From Cannabis sativa (lineage: Eukaryota; Streptophyta; Magnoliopsida; Rosales; Cannabaceae): DNA of 64,000 bases. The position numbers were made by a program, and so were the translations under genes. Below, one piece after another: positions 33,636-47,931 of the stretch. Numbering within the stretch: position 1 is the stretch's first letter; each line of letters opens with the position of its first letter. The notes under the pieces were generated by a model that was not told where the DNA came from, ran no database searches, and was given only the letters and a program-made list of their open reading frames with translations. The stretch is taken from assembly GCF_029168945.1 (NCBI RefSeq), contig NC_083601.1:69181595-69245594 (forward strand), written 5' to 3'.

Positions 33636-35440
33636 ATTGATGTTTGCATGAATTCTACATGCTAATGGTTTAAATATGTTTATTACATTTACACATAGAA
33701 TCAGTTAAATCCAGATCATATGTTTATTCACAATTACAATATCGTCAACACAGTGGAATGTGATTGTGATCATATGAATCAAAAGAATTGGTCCCTGTTT
33801 CATCAGTGTTATTGGATTTACACTAATGTGATAATCAGGGATGATGTGTACTTACACTTGGAGTAAGTGTTATGTTCTTTCCATGACATTAGTAAAGTAT
33901 ACTAGTTTCGAATGTATGGAGTATACATTGGACTGGACTGATATTGCAACTAAGTTAAGATATTACAAACTTACCGTTATACATATCTTTCCAAGTCAAT
34001 ATCAGTAGTTGATCTTAAGATTAAAAGAATCTAAATCTGATATGCTTAGGCTCAACTCAGGAGTGCTATTCATGTTCTTTGATTTATTAGTTAAGCCTAC
34101 TTTTGGGTCAGGGTGATACGTATATTTTCGGAATATGATAGTATGATTAAGTGGGAGTGCTGAACATAAATATGGAATCTATAGCTTCTACTGGTGTATA
34201 GAAGTCAAGTGATGATTCCCTTTGAGCTTTGCAAATAGAAGTAAATGGATGAGCTCTTGTTTAACTTACTAATTATTAGATATCTAAACACCATTTACAG
34301 GTAACTAAGTGTTTTAAGGGGCAAAATACATTGAGGGGTGAGAACGGTAAAATTATCCCATCTCGATGTAGATCATCTATATAGAAGATCTTTAAATCAC
34401 AATAAGATTATAACAATGGTAAATGAGATACCATATTGATATCGTGGAACATATCATATGCTCTATATAAGTCTGAGAGTGCAATTCTAAGTTCTAAGAG
34501 TGGATTCAACGAAGAATTAATAAGTAGGAATTTACTTGGTAAGCTCAGCATATAGATCCATGGTCCCCATTCTAGTTGAGAACATTCTGCTTGTAAGACT
34601 CATTAATTGATTCGTGATTGATCAATTATAATTCTAAAGTTAGACTATGTCTAATTTATGAATTTTCACTAAGCAGGGGTGAAATTGTAAAGAAAAGAGA
34701 TTCTAAGTTTATTTATTTATTAATGGACTTTATATGTCTAGTTAATAATTAAATTAAATGACAATATTATTTAATAATCTATTTAGTTATTAAATAATTA
34801 GTTTTGGCACTTAAATGGTTAGAATTGGAAAATTGGCGTTTTTGAGAAAATAGAAATAAAATTTATTAAAACTGCAAAATCAAGTGGGGCCCATTATCTA
34901 CACCTTGGCCGGCCACCTATTGTGGAATTTCAAATTGATTTTTTTTCATTATTTTAATTCCAAATAATTCCTAACCTAAACCTAGTGGTTGCTTATAAAT
35001 AGAAAGTGATGGCTCAGTCAAAATAACACACATTCATTAGTTATCTGACAGAAATTTCTCTCTTCAGAAAAACTGAGCCTTCCCTATTATTTTCTATTGG
35101 CCGAACCCCTCTCTTCTTCTTTCCTCTTCTATATTTCGACCCTAGTGAAAGAGTAAGTGCCCACACACAGCAAGCAGTAACTCAATCATAGATTGGAAGA
35201 CTGTGAAGGATCAAACTCAAAGAGAAGGACATTCACGCTCAGATCTTTATTATACTCTGCGACAGAAAGGATACAAGGGTTAGAGATCTGAGTGGAATGA
35301 GACATTAATTCCGCTGCATCAATGTAAGGTTTTCTTAACTTTATATGTGTTTATTTCATCGTTTTAGAAAGTTCATATTTAGGGTGTTAAACAACATACT
35401 TGTGAGTAGATCTAAGATCCTGGTAAAATAAATTCCAACA
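33636..35440 (+). repeat. 5' LTR of copia D (type 1, start removed by inversion)
   Basis: It aligns to copia A LTR from about base 66 to its end TTCCAACA. The first 42 bases are found inverted at 33147-33188 and about 23 are lost. The TATA box TATAAATAG is at 34994-35002. Confidence 0.88.
34994..35002 (+). promoter_or_regulatory. TATA box in copia D 5' LTR
   Basis: TATAAATAG at the same position as in copia A and in D's 3' LTR (43272-43280). The inversion removed only the distal LTR start, so this core promoter is kept. Confidence 0.68.
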
Positions 35441-35442
35441 AC

Positions 35443-35459
35443 TGACCTCAGAGCCATGG
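35443..35459 (+). other. Primer binding site of copia D
   Basis: TGACCTCAGAGCCATGG two bases after the LTR end, one change from the copia A site. Confidence 0.8.
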
Positions 35460-35726
35460 TAACTGATTTGCTTGCAAGAAATTTGGACTTTAAAACGATT
35501 ATTTGTTATTTGGATGGTTTCATGTTGTATTGAGTGTTATATGATGATTGATTGATGTTTGTGAATTTTCGTGAAAAATAATTGAAATTTTGTTTCTGGA
35601 AATATTTTTATTGGATAGTATGGTAAAAATTAAGCAAGTTACTTTTTTACAGAACTCAATTTCGATTTAATTTGTATTAGTTATGATTTTTTGAAGATTC
35701 GAAAAAAGATAAGGATGCTGACACAC

Positions 35727-35920
35727 ACATGCGCGCGCGGAACCGAGTGCATCTCGGTCACACGCGTGTTCGGACAGGATCCCATCCGAAGAAACACGCA
35801 CGGGTGTCTGAAGACACCCTTCCCCACGCGCGGAAATCCTGCATGTTCCCCATTCTGCCGAGTTTTCTCGGCCCAGCACCTATCTTGGGCGCGCGGACAG
35901 CATGCTTGGCATACTGTCCG
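35727..35920 (+). other. GC-rich hairpin island in copia D leader
   Basis: Stems: ACCGAG/CTCGGT (35742-35758), TTCGGA/TCCGAA (35769-35790), GGGTGTC/GACACCC with loop TGAA (35802-35819), GCCGAG/CTCGGC around TTTT (35857-35872), and CGGACAGCATGC/GCATACTGTCCG with one mismatch (35894-35920). The last two match copia A; the first ones occupy the same place with different sequence. Confidence 0.75.
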
Positions 35921-37053
35921 TACAGCTCGCAAATTTTTCGTTTTTTCATGCTTTTTCATGGATATAAGTTCCGATTTTTTGTGTAGTTTTGTATTTATAT
36001 ATTTACTATTCCTAATTCAATTCTAATTATCATAATTAATTTATTTAATATTTTTTTTATCTTAATTAATGATATTAGTGTAATTTGAATTTGAAATAAG
36101 TAAATATCTATCTTTTTGCTTAATTATCTATCTTATTTTTAAAATTTGATTATATCTTATCTTATTTTTAAATTTAAGGTCAGATATTAAATTTTTTAAA
36201 TTATTTTTTTTTTAAAATAATTTGACTTTATTTAACTTTAAAATAAGATAACTATAATCATGTAATTTTAAATGGATGTAAGATATTTTGCTAACTTTTA
36301 AATTTTGTTATTTTATTTATTTAAATTAAATTTAAAAATCTGAAAAAGATATTTAATTTATCTTTTTTTTTTAATTTTTTATTTAATTTTTATTTATAAA
36401 ATAACATTTAATTTTTTAAAAGTAGTTAGCAAAATTTTGAAATGATATTTAGGTTAGTTGAAACCTAATTTTTTAAAATTATAGGTTTAATTTTAAATAT
36501 TTATTTTTAATAATTTCGAAATTAAATTAATTTTTTTTATTATTTTTTGAAAATAAATTAATATTTTTTTATTTCGAAAAAGTAACTATTATTTTTATTT
36601 ATTTATTTAATTATTTTATTTTCGAAATTTAATTGTTTAAAATTATATAAATCCTACTTTCAACTATCCAGCTAACCTTGTTGCATGAGTATGTGGTTTT
36701 AGCTTGTGTGTATGTTTTCAAAACCTATTATTACTTGATTGCAAATAGTCATGGTTGACTTGTTGACATATCCAATGATCTAATTTTAACTCATGGCTCC
36801 CTTGGTCAAGTTAATAATTTGTAACAGGTAAATTTTACAATCTTCTTTCTTCCGTGTATGACCTAGCAACATGATAGGATCCATCCAAGTGTGTGCCTGT
36901 GTGAGCCTATATGTTTATTTTATTATATAGATGCATATAGGTTGTTGCTAAATAAAATGTCACACCCTGATAGATTTTATTTATGTCCATTTAGTTCTTG
37001 GACCTATTCAAGTAATAACAGTTATTTATTTTAAGGTTAAATTCCTCTCTTTT

Positions 37054-37145
37054 GGGCCTTGTGTGAGAGTTGGGAGCCATAGAAGTGGGTACGACATACT
37101 GAACCCAGCACCCCCTCACATGAACTACCTCAATTGTGAAGGCCC
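37054..37145 (+). other. Conserved foldable leader block, copia D copy
   Basis: Same length and arms as the copia A block: GGGCCTT (37054-37060) and AAGGCCC (37139-37145) outside, TGTGAG/CTCACA and TGGGT/ACCCA inside. Confidence 0.75.
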
Positions 37146-39139
37146 ATTTGCCTAATTTGATAACTGTACTAGGTTAATTATATTAGTATGACCTAATAAA
37201 ATTGAATTAGCAACATAATTAACTTTTAAAATATGTGAAAATTTAGTTTTCATTTTAATATTTTAAAGTTAATTTTAAGAAAAACACCTTTAGTTTTAGA
37301 TATTATTTCTAGACAAAACTATTTGTATTTTTCTTGTATTTAATTAAATAAAGAATTTTAACTAACTAGATTCTTTGTGGAACTTATTTAATTAAATATT
37401 CCTATTTAAGTTATAAAACAATTATATCAACTGATTTTTTCTTATCTAACTTAAATTTGAATATTTTATTTAAATTTTAAATTAAGTTGAGGAATCCTAG
37501 GCATTAGTTATTAAAGATTCTTAAGATATTTTTTAAGTTAGTTTTAAACTTAAAATGGAATATTTTTCAAATTAAGTGGTTATAACTTAATTTTTGATAT
37601 TTAATTAAATTTAAATTTGAAATTATTTAAGTTTCCCATTTTTTTTTATACAACTTAATTAGAAATTTTTTCAAATTTTTGTTGAAAAGATACAAAGTCA
37701 AATAAGATATTTTCTAGATAGTTATTTGTAAACTACTTATTATTTCTAATATTTAAATAGGAAAATATTATATATTGTGAAATTAACTATTTAAATAATT
37801 AATTTTGGTACAATTTTATTTAAGTATATTTTTCCTAGTATTAAACTAGAAATTAATAATTAAGCCTTCTCTACACTTAATTATTTATTTCTTGAATTTA
37901 ATACATTTAATTAAATTGAAAAATTTAAATATCTAAGTTGATTTTCATCATGATATTAAATATTTATTTTCATGACACTTAATTAAATAAAAAATTAATT
38001 TTAGGTTGAAATTTAATTTTCAAAATATTTTTTATTTTATTAATCAATTTCGAAAAATTCCATTCTAATTATGCAATATTTTTGAATTTTTCTTGAAAAA
38101 TAGATTGAGTTGTAAATTAATTATTTATTTTAATTAATTCTTGGACCAACTTAAATCAATGATTTTTTTCATTTAATTGATTAATTTAAAATAAATGAAT
38201 TAAAATATATATTATTAGAAATTGAATTAATTAGTCAAAAGAAAATCAGGATAGGTGATATTTTTGCTTGAAGTATTTCTTTTCTAAGTTTTATTATTTT
38301 TAAAATTTATATAGTTTTTATACTTTATTTTTCGAATACAATAAATATATTCTTATGGAAATTTTTAACTTGCTAATTAATTTAAATTAATACAACTTAA
38401 ATTAATTTCCTTAATATTTATATTTAAGATTACTACTAAGATGGAAATAATTAATTTTATTTCAATCACCATCTAAGTATAATTTTATAAATATTATATT
38501 AAATTCTTATTTTTGAATTTTTTTTAGTTCTAAATTTGAATTTAATGAATATATTTATTAGAATAATAAAGAAAATACATTTTAAAGAATGAGCTTTATT
38601 ATTATTAAGATATTCGATCTCCATTGTTGGTTTTACATCGCGTTTGTTTTAGTGAGTAATCCTCCCTAATGGAGGAACGTTCATTAGCAATTTCGCACTG
38701 TTTAATCTCGAATGATAAGTAGTTTGTAAGTATTTTATATGGTATAGATCATCCTAATGGTGGCGACCATATTTGACTTGCAAATTGCGAAACAATGGTA
38801 GTAGCTCATAAGATAAAATAGCCTTGACTCTCGCCTAAACGGGACAACGCTGGATTCCAATCTTGATCGAATAAAAGGTTGCTAGAATGTTTAACATTTT
38901 AGATGAGCTGACAACTCTATTCAATAGATGGTAGCTTTGACTCTCGCCTAAACGGGACACTGATATCAGTTTGTTGAAAAACCTTGGAAATTATTTAGGA
39001 TTGAATTTTTTTTTTAAGTATTTTCTCATATCATTCCTACTTGCTATGTGCTTATAATTTCTGAATTGATTTTGTGTTAAACCATTATTAATTTCTATTT
39101 GTTGATTTCTATTATTTTGTAGTATCCTGTATTGTCATA

Positions 39140-40006
39140 ATGAATCCCATGTTATCATTGTTGACTGAAAATAAGCTGAATGGATCTAACTTTCCTAAAT
39201 GGAATGAGAACATTAATATTGCTCTCATAGGAGAAAGTGCCTTGTTTGTTTTAACTGAGCCGTCACCTGAAGTGCCTGGGGATAATGCATCCAAAGCTGT
39301 GAAAGAAAGTATGAGCGTTGGCAGAAAGCAAATGACAAAGCTCTATAATTTATGCTTTCCAGCATGGTTGACACCCTCAAAACTCGGTTTTCTAAAACTT
39401 AAAAGGCTACTAAAGTTATGACGAAGTTAAATGAGCTATTGGGTAAGGCATCACTTCAGTCACGCTTTGACGCGACTAAGAAGTACATTAATGCACGGAT
39501 GGAACCTCATCAAAACGTGTGTGACCATGTTCTCCTCATGGCAAGTTATTTTCAAGAAGCCCAAGATCATGGTGCTGAAATGGATAGTGCTACTCAAGTA
39601 AGCCTTATCTTGAATAGCCTAACTACAGCATTTCGACCATACACATCAAATTATGTCATGAATAAGAAGGAAATAGACTTTCATGAGTTAGTCAATGACC
39701 TTCAAACTTATGAAAATTTGATTGGAGGACCCCAAGAAGAAAGAGAGTAAACCTCAAAATCCTGGGAATGGTAATGGGACGATGAAACCTGAAACAAATG
39801 TGGCCTCTCCTTCGAAACCCGAATCGAAGAAGAAGTGGAAGAACACCAAGAAGCGTGCAAAAGCCATGAAACACAAAAAAGCTGCTGCTGCTGGTGATGT
39901 TACACTCAAAGGAAAGTGTTTCTACTGCAATGAAAAATGTCATTGGAAACCCCAGTGTTCTAAACTTCTTGCAAAGAAACAAGGTATTTCTATTTATAAA
40001 CTTTAA
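39140..40006 (+). pseudogene. Copia D gag with CCHC zinc knuckle
   Basis: It starts MNPMLSLLTENKLNGSNF. Domains in order: the short N-terminal gag motif, the helical gag core (frame 39418-39750 with LQSRFDATKKYINARMEPHQ and LILNSLTTAFRPYTSNYV), a basic Lys-rich linker, and the nucleocapsid knuckle CFYCNEKCHWKPQC (CX2CX4HX4C) near 39920-39960, stopping at 40006. Gag packages element RNA into particles. Two frameshifts are visible by comparison with copia A and within the frame logic: loss of an A near 39305 and a shift at the CCCC run near 39730-39733. A stop also appears at the lost frame near 39400. So it is close to intact but not functional. Confidence 0.88.
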
Positions 40007-41821
40007 GAGTTTTAGTGAATTATTATCCATTTGGATTTATGATTGTGGACTAACTTCGTTTATTTGTTTTCTTCTTCTTATAGGCCAAGCTACTTGAACT
40101 CAAATGAGTTGGATCGGAAAGCTGGACCAAGGGTGAAATCGTCCAGATGAAGATGAAGCTCTTCAATTTTTTTTGATTTAATTGTTTTAGTTTAAAGACA
40201 ATTTGGATTTCAAATTTTAGTTAGGGATATTTATCCCTATTTTTCTCATTTTGTTGCAATATTTTTATTATTAATAAAGTTTCTTTTAAATTTCGAAACC
40301 ATTGCAATTTATGAGATTGAGCTTCATTTATTTTATCTTCATCAACTATTACCACATTATATTTATATGTTTGTATGTGTAAGTGTTTTTATTATTGATA
40401 CAAATTCTATAATATTTATAACTCTTCGTAGAGTTATATTAAATAAACAATAGAAATTAATTCTATGTTTATTAATAATTGTTAATTCTAATACAATTAT
40501 TAAGAATTTGTTTAATAAAAGGATCTTTTGATCTGATAGGGGTGGAGAAAAGTTAAGAAAACTATGCAGTTCAACGATCTTTTATATCTAATGAACTCTG
40601 GATAGTATTCAACTCCACATAAACTCTATCACACTTAGAGAATCATGATCTTTACAACCTTTAGGGGTGGATCATAATCTCTATATACTTAGGGGTGGAG
40701 TTCATCCACAATACCCTATATGTATATACTTAGGGGTGGAGTCTATTCCACAATTCCCTATGTAACACATACTTTCTTTAAACATGGAAGTAATATAATG
40801 AGTTAGCTATTATCAATATAAATCCTTGATCTTGATTGTATGTTCCATTTTGTTTTACTATTGTAAGTAAAAGTTTGATACCTATAAAAGTTCTTTTATA
40901 AAGTTTCACACTACCTTAATTGAGTGGGAGAATTTTAAAATTCTTTACCCACCTTCATCAGGTTGATACTTGTGATAGGTACTTAAGAACACTACTGAAA
41001 AGCAAATCTAACCATACACATGGATAGGTATAACTTATCAGAATTATGAGAATAAGATAAAGAACTCTAGTTCAGTCCATTCGAATGACTTGAACCAAGA
41101 ATTCTTAATCCTCATAAAATTTTATGGTATCTTAATTTTGATTACTTTATCTCTAGCATGTATTCTTCACTTCAAATACTAGTCTGCTATGTTGATGACT
41201 TAGTCTTAACTTAAAGTTTTAGACTAATACAAAAGTCACAACTAGATAACTCTCTAAACAATAAGAGGTTAAAAGTATTATTTAACCAGACATCTACAAT
41301 TGAGTGGGAGCTATCTGAGATGTAATCAAATAAGGAACATTAGAAGATATTCAAGAAAGATTTATGAAAGTGATCTATATGTTAGATATTAAGGAACTGT
41401 GTATCGGTTGTCCTTGTATCTCACCAACTCATTTCGAAATTCATGAGATGATGCTTACTTTGGGGGTGGAGGAGTTATTCTATAATAATTCAAGCTCTAC
41501 CAGAGAATAATTATAACTTTGTAATTTCGAAAATACCAGAAAGTTATATTGCTGAAGAAAAGTCTACACTGTATTATCTCAATTCCATATTTTAAAATAT
41601 GAGAGATATGTCTTCTGTTTATTCAGATGTACTTTAAAACAGTAAAGATTTCAGTATCCCTTGATGAGTAAAGCATATAGTAAAGGATGTTTCATAAGTA
41701 TATTTATGAACTAGCTTCCAGAAGTTTGGGTGGATTCAAATATACTACACTTGATGTGAAGATCAAGACATCAGATTGACCTATTTGCATACTTTGTTTT
41801 ATATTAGTGCAAGTGGGAGTT
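40007..41821 (+). pseudogene. Copia D pol remnant
   Basis: Only about 1.8 kb separates gag from the polypurine tract, roughly half of a normal copia pol tail, so much is deleted. Landmarks: an integrase-like block reading SDRGGE near 40525-40560, and the RT active site LVCYVDDL at 41179-41202. Repeated phrases with CTTAGGGGTGGAGT near 40690-40745 look like short internal duplications. The polypurine tract AAGTGGGAGTT ends at 41821. No long frame survives. Confidence 0.7.
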
Positions 41822-43718
41822 CGTTGGGTTTTATGCTCTAAATAAAACTCTTTACAATCTGATTAATTATCAATATAAGAAATTTGATGTGATTGATGTT
41901 TGCATGAATTCTACATGCTAATGGTTTAAATATGTTTATTACATTTACACATAGAATCAGTTAAATCCAGATCATATGTTTATTCACAATTACAGTATCG
42001 TCAACACAATGGAATGTGATTGTGATCATATGAATAAAAAGAATTGGTCCCTGTTTCATCAGTGTTATTGGATTTACACTAATGTGATAATCAGCGATGA
42101 TGTGTACTTACACTTGGAGTAAGTGTTATGTTCTTTCCAGGACATTAGTAAAGTATACTAGTTTCGAATGTATGGAGTATACAATGGACTGGACCGATAT
42201 TGCAACTAAGTTAAGATATTACAAACTTACCGTTATATATATCTTTCCATGTCAATATCAGTAGTTGATCTTAAGATTAAAAGAATCTAAATCCTGATAT
42301 GCTTAGGCTCAACTCAGGAGTGCTATTCATGTTCTTTGCTTTATTAGTTAAGCCTACTTTTGGGTTAGGGTGATTCGTATATTTTGGTAACATGATAGTA
42401 TGATTAAGTGGGAGTGCTGAACATAAATACGAAATCTATAACTTCTACTGGTGTATAGAAGTCAAGTGATGATTCCCTTCGAGCTTAGCAAATAGAAGTA
42501 AATGGATGAGCTCTTGTTTAACTTACTAATTATTAGATCACTAAACACCATTTACAAGTAACTAAGTGTTTTAAGGGACAAAATACATTGAGGGGTCAGA
42601 ACGGTAAAATTATCCCATCTCGATGTAGATCATCTATATACAAGATCTTTAAATCACAATAGGATTATAACAATGGTTAAATGAGATAGCATATTGATAT
42701 CGTGGAACATATAATATGCTCTACATAAGTCTGAGAGTGCAATTCTAAGTTCTAAGAGTGGATTCAACGAAGAATTAATAAGTAGGAATTTACTTGGTAA
42801 ATTTGGTTCACTTATTGGAAGCTCAGCATATAGATCCATGGTCCCCATTCTAGTTGAGAACATTCTGCTTGTAAGACTCATTAATTGATTCGTGATTGAT
42901 CAATTATAATTCTAAAGTTAGACTATGTCTAATTTATGAATTTTCACTAAGCAGGGGTGAAATTGTAAAGAAAAGAGATTCTAAGTTTATTTATTTATTA
43001 ATGGACTTTATATGTCTAGTTAATAATTAAATTAAATGACAATATTATTTAATAATCTATTTAGTTATTAAATGATTAGTTTTGGCATTTAAATGGTTAG
43101 AATTGGAAAATTGGCATTTTTGAGAAAATAGAAATAAAATTTATTAAAACTGCAAAATCAAGTGGGGCCCATTATCTACACCTTGGCCGGCCACCTATTG
43201 TGGAATTTCAAATTGATTTTTTTTCATTATTTTAATGCCAAATAATTCCTAACCTAAACCTAGTAGTTGCTTATAAATAGAAAGTGATGGCTCAGTCAAA
43301 ATAACACACATTCATTAGTTATCTGACAGAAATTTCTCTCTTCAGAAAAACTGAGCCTTCCCTATTATTTTCTATTGGTCGAACCCCTCTCTTCTTCTTT
43401 CCTCTTCTATATTTCGACCCTAGTGAAAGAGTAAGTACCCAAACACAGCATGCAGTAACTCAATCATAGATTGGAAGACTGTGAAGGATCAAACTCAAAG
43501 AGAAGGACATTCGGGCTCAGATCTTGATTATACTCTGCGACAGAAAGGATACAAGGGTTAGAGATCTGAGTGGAAGGAGACATTAATTCCGCTGCATCAA
43601 TGTAAGGTTTTCTTAACTTTATGTGTGTTTATTTCATCGTTTTAGAAAGTTCATATTTAGGGTGTAAAACAACATACTTGTGAGTAGATCTAAGATCCTA
43701 GTAAAATAAATTCCAACA
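41822..43718 (+). repeat. 3' LTR of copia D (type 1)
   Basis: 1,897 bases, starting CGTTGGGTTTTATGC (first T changed to C) and ending TTCCAACA. TATA box at 43272-43280. It differs from the 5' copy at scattered sites. The target duplication ATATC follows. Confidence 0.9.
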
Positions 43719-43723
43719 ATATC

Positions 43724-44500
43724 CACCCCTGAATGTACATCCATCTGCGAATGAGATGAACTTAATTTCAGTGGATATAGACATATTAACTCTTTGCAGA
43801 GAATGATCTTGTCAAAACTACTATGAACAAGATACAAATGCCATAGATTTATTAAAATGTGGTTGTATCTTTTGATGACATAAGGTTAGTTACATCAAAG
43901 AGTTCTTAGAATAGTGCAAGTGGATTCTGGTCAAAGAATACTAAACTCATACAGTTTAAATCCATTGAAAGAAAATAGTTATGAAACACTAGTGAAAGTG
44001 TAACTGTATAATGAGTAATTCTTTCTTGGACCACCACTACTAATCTAACTCTATGATTTGCCAATACAAGTAGGAGATTTCTAAGATTGAGGATTTATAT
44101 CATTTTGGGATATAATTTTGGGAATATAATCATATGCGTCATTTAATTTCTTAAGAGAAAATATTGAATGACTTTATATGATTTATAGACCATTCATCCA
44201 ATGATATGTTATTAAGCTGATTCGAAATGAATAAGCTAAGAGGAATTAGGATAATTTTGTTTTAAATAAGAATCCAACAATGCTCCGATAAGCGAGAGTC
44301 AAAGTAATCTTATTTATACAATCTTCTTGTTTCATATTGTAAAATACTAGTCTAAGGTGTCATCAATTGATGAACAGCTAGATGTTGCATATACAATATT
44401 TATCTTTCGAGATCTAACACTATTATGTTAGTCTAATGGTGAAAATCCATTAGGGATTTATCTCATTAGAAAAACAAACCAAGTTAGACCAACAATGAAG
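43724..44500 (-). pseudogene. Copia C pol remnant, 5' part
   Basis: Copia C resumes here after copia D. The minus strand contains the GAG-pre-integrase-like text (CATTTGTATCTTGTTCATAG, as in 14218-14427 of copia B) at about 43900-43740. Beyond 43960 it parallels copia B 14500-15060, the non-coding part without gag. Confidence 0.65.
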
Positions 44501-47500
44501 ATTCGAAATTAAACTACAATTTAATAACAGAAAATAACATGGTTCAATAGAAATTCATACACAATTCAGAAATTATGAAGCACATAGCAAGTAGGAATGA
44601 CAAGTGAAAATACTAAAACATACAATCCTAAATAATTTCCAAGGTTTTCAACAAACTGATATCAGTGTCCCGTTTAGGCGAGAGTCAGAGCTACCATTCA
44701 TTGAATAGAGTTGTCAGCTCATCGAAAATGATCAACATTCTAGCAACCTTTTATTCGATCAAGATTGGAATCCGCGTTGTCCTGTTTAGGCGAGAGTCAA
44801 GGCTATTCTATCTTATGAGCTTCCACCATTGTTTCATATTCTTGCAAGTCTTATACAGTCGCCACCATTAGGGTGATCAAAACTATATAAAAAACTTTCA
44901 AGATTACTTATCTTTCGAGATTAAACGGTGCTAACTTGCTAATCAATGTTCCTCCATTAGGGAGGATTACTCACTAAAACAATAGCTATGTAAAACTAAC
45001 AATGGAGATCGAATATCCTTATAATAAAGCTCATTATTTAATGAAGGTTGTATTTTCTTCTAATATTTATTTTAATCAATTTATTTTAAATATATATTTA
45101 TTTAATTAAAATTTCCAATTTAGAATAAAATATTCTAAATATAAATTTTAATTTAATATTTATAAATTATACTTAGATGGATATGAAAATAATATGAATT
45201 ATTTCCATCTTAGTAATAATTTCCATAAATATTTAGAAAATTATTCAATTTAAGTTGTTTCAAAATTAATTTAAATTAATTTACAACTCAAATTTAATTT
45301 TCTATAAATATATATTGCATTTCGAAAAATGAAGTGTATAAGAATACAACTTTCCGAAATACTTTAAAATAAAATAAAAATAAATCCTGGAAAAGTATTC
45401 TAATTTTATGTTGGCCCAAAATTAATATAAATGAATTTTCAACAAAAAATATAATTTCCCTATTTAATTAAATATCTAAGAAAAATTTCAAATATTTCAG
45501 TATCATGATAAAGAATCAACTTAAATATTAATTTTCTATTTAATTAAATACACTACAAAAATACTTCAAGCAAAACAGATAATATCTATTTAGACTTTCA
45601 TAGACTAATTAATTCAATTTCTAATTATTATATATTTTAGTTCATTTATTTTAATTAATCATTAAATGAAAAATTATTGATTTAAGTTGGTCCAAAATTA
45701 AATAAATAATTTTCAACTTTAATCTATTTTTCAAATAAAATTCGAAATTTCTACATTAAAGAAATGTAATTTTGAAATTTTGGGAAATGATTAATAAAAT
45801 AAAATAAAATAAAATATATTTTGAAAATTATTCAAACTTAAGGTATTCTGAATTAAGATTCCAAACTTAAAATAATTTCCAATTTTAATTAAATAACATG
45901 AAAATAACAATATTTAAGTATCATGATGAAATTCAACTTAGATATTAAAATTTCAATTTAATTAAATGCATTAAATTCAAGAAATAAATAATTAAGTATA
46001 GAGGAAACTTAATTATTAATTCTAGTTTAATACTAGGAAAATATACTAAACTTAGATTGTACCAAAATTAATTATTAAACAATTAATTTCACAATCAATG
46101 ATTAACTAAGATTGTACCTATCGAGAATATATATCATTAACTAAGTGTTTTTCTAAAATTAACTTTAAAACATTACATGAAAAATAAATTTCATATTTTT
46201 TAAAAGCTAATTATGTTGCTAATTCAATTTTTAATTAGGTTAGACTAATATAATTAACCTAATACAATTATTTAAATAAGGCAAATGGGCCTTCACAATT
46301 GGGGTAGTTCATGTGAGGGGGAGCTGGGTTCAGTATGTCGTACCCACTTCTATTGGCCCCCAACTCTCACACAAGGCCCAAAAGAGAGGAATTTAACCTT
46401 TAAATAAATAATTGTTATTCATTGAATAAGCCCAAATCTAATTGGACCTAAATAAATTTACTTATGTCAAAATTTATTTTAGCAACCTAGTCCATTTACT
46501 TAGTAAAAACTTAAATGGGCTTCCTATATGCATCTAAGCCCAATAGCAAACTTATAGGCTCACGCAGGTCAAATGATTTGGATGGGCCCATATCATGTTA
46601 CTAGGTTTACACAGATGAAAGAAGTACAAAATTTACCTCTTACAAATTATTTATAAGATCTATCGTCAATTGGACTATGATTAAAATCAGATCATTGGAT
46701 CTGTCAACAAGTTAATCATAGCAATTTAGATCAAATAAATAATAGGTTTGTTAAAAATTGTTTTGAATAAACAATATAAATAAACAAACATTGTCCATGT
46801 AACAGATGTGAAAATAAGATATTAATATAATTAAATTATTATTCTTAAACTAACCAAATAAAAGAAACTAATTTTAAAATATCTAGGTCTATTTGAATCA
46901 AATTAAATTAAATATATAATAAGATCAATGATTTAAAAGGAAATAATCTTCAATATCACTTTCAGATCTTATAATTTAATAAAATAAACCAATTTTAAAA
47001 TAGATTTGGTTAGATAATTATTATTTTAGGAATAAATGAATAATAATTACCATAATTATATGTCAAAATATCTCAAATTAAGCAATATTCAAATCTCTAC
47101 AAAATATCTATGTTATTTAAATATTTAAGATATGATTTATAAATTTCTAATAAGGAAAAAAAAATGATATATATAGAAAAAATATAATTTTTAAACTTAT
47201 AATTTATAAATAATTAAATATTTAACAAAATAACAAATTTTTGAATTTGAAAAATATTATGGTAAGTATATCTATAAAAATATCTATGTTAATTTCAAAT
47301 TTATTAATTATTTAATTTGTCATATAAGATAATTCTAATATAATATTTTAAATAAAAAGACAAAGTTATCTTTTAATTTAAAATATCTTAAATATCAAAA
47401 TATCTAATCTTATAATTAAATAATAAATAAATATTAAACAAGTTAACAAATTTTAAATTTGACCATAATAGAAAATATTTAAAATTGAAAACATTCCAAA

Positions 47501-47930
47501 ATAGAAATATTTAAAAATTAGAAAAATTCAAAATTGAAAATATTTAAAATTAGAAACATTTCAATTTAGAAATATTTAAAAATGGAAAAATAAATTTTAG
47601 GAAACAATCCCATGAAAAAATGGATTTTTGGTAAAAAAAACCCCAAAAATTCGCAATTTGTGGGGGACACCATTGAACCCCAATTTTCTTAAAATCATAA
47701 CTCTTTCAATTTTTATCGGAATCGAGTTCCGTAAAAACGAAAATTGCTCAATTTTTCACAAGGAATCCAAATAAAATATTTTAAAAAATTGAAAAAATAT
47801 TTTTCATGGAAAAATTCGTACAACACAAACTTTCATCACATAAACACATAAACCAACATGAAACCATCCAAATCAACACAAAAACATATATAACATTGTT
47901 TTAATTCATATTACATGAAAGTAAATCATT
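44501..47930 (-). other. Leader of copia C
   Basis: Non-coding and AT-rich. Both pre-gag motifs occur as minus-strand GACTCTCGCCTAAACGGGAC-type at about 44667-44690 and 44778-44800. Hairpins CACC/GGTG (about 44866) and CCTCC/GGAGG (44951-44965) and the foldable block (46287-46379) are present. The hairpin island of A and D is absent near 47640; instead there is unstructured A-rich sequence. A 68-residue frame at 44665-44871 crosses the motifs and is not a gene. Confidence 0.72.
46287..46379 (-). other. Conserved foldable leader block, copia C copy
   Basis: Counterpart of the blocks in A, B and D, with GGGCCTT/AAGGCCC outer arms intact. It lies in a leader otherwise strongly diverged from A and D. 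Confidence 0.74.
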
Positions 47931-47931
47931 A

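Larger units (their letters stand above)
35460..39139 (+). other. Long untranslated leader of copia D
   Basis: It has the same layout as copia A: hairpin island (35727-35920), conserved foldable block (37054-37145), long AT-rich stretch, hairpin CCTCC-CTAAT-GGAGG (38661-38675), and the paired pre-gag motif at 38823-38844 and 38937-38958. The overlapping frames at 35667-36026 on both strands follow from the GC-rich hairpins and are not genes. Confidence 0.75.
33636..43718 (+). mobile_element. Copia D (plus strand, gag-bearing) inside copia C
   Basis: 5' LTR 33636-35440 (its first ~65 bases lost or inverted), primer site, 3.7 kb leader, gag 39140-40006, shrunken pol remnant, polypurine tract, 3' LTR 41822-43718. 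The right target duplication ATATC (43719-43723) matches the inverted left copy at 33189-33193. Same LTR type as copia A. It is the most informative copia copy here because gag reaches its zinc knuckle. Confidence 0.9.

Noticed and set aside
35667..36026. Overlapping frames on both strands in the copia D leader
   Set aside because: Five frames overlap on both strands over one GC-rich palindromic island, as expected from hairpins. None resembles a known domain.
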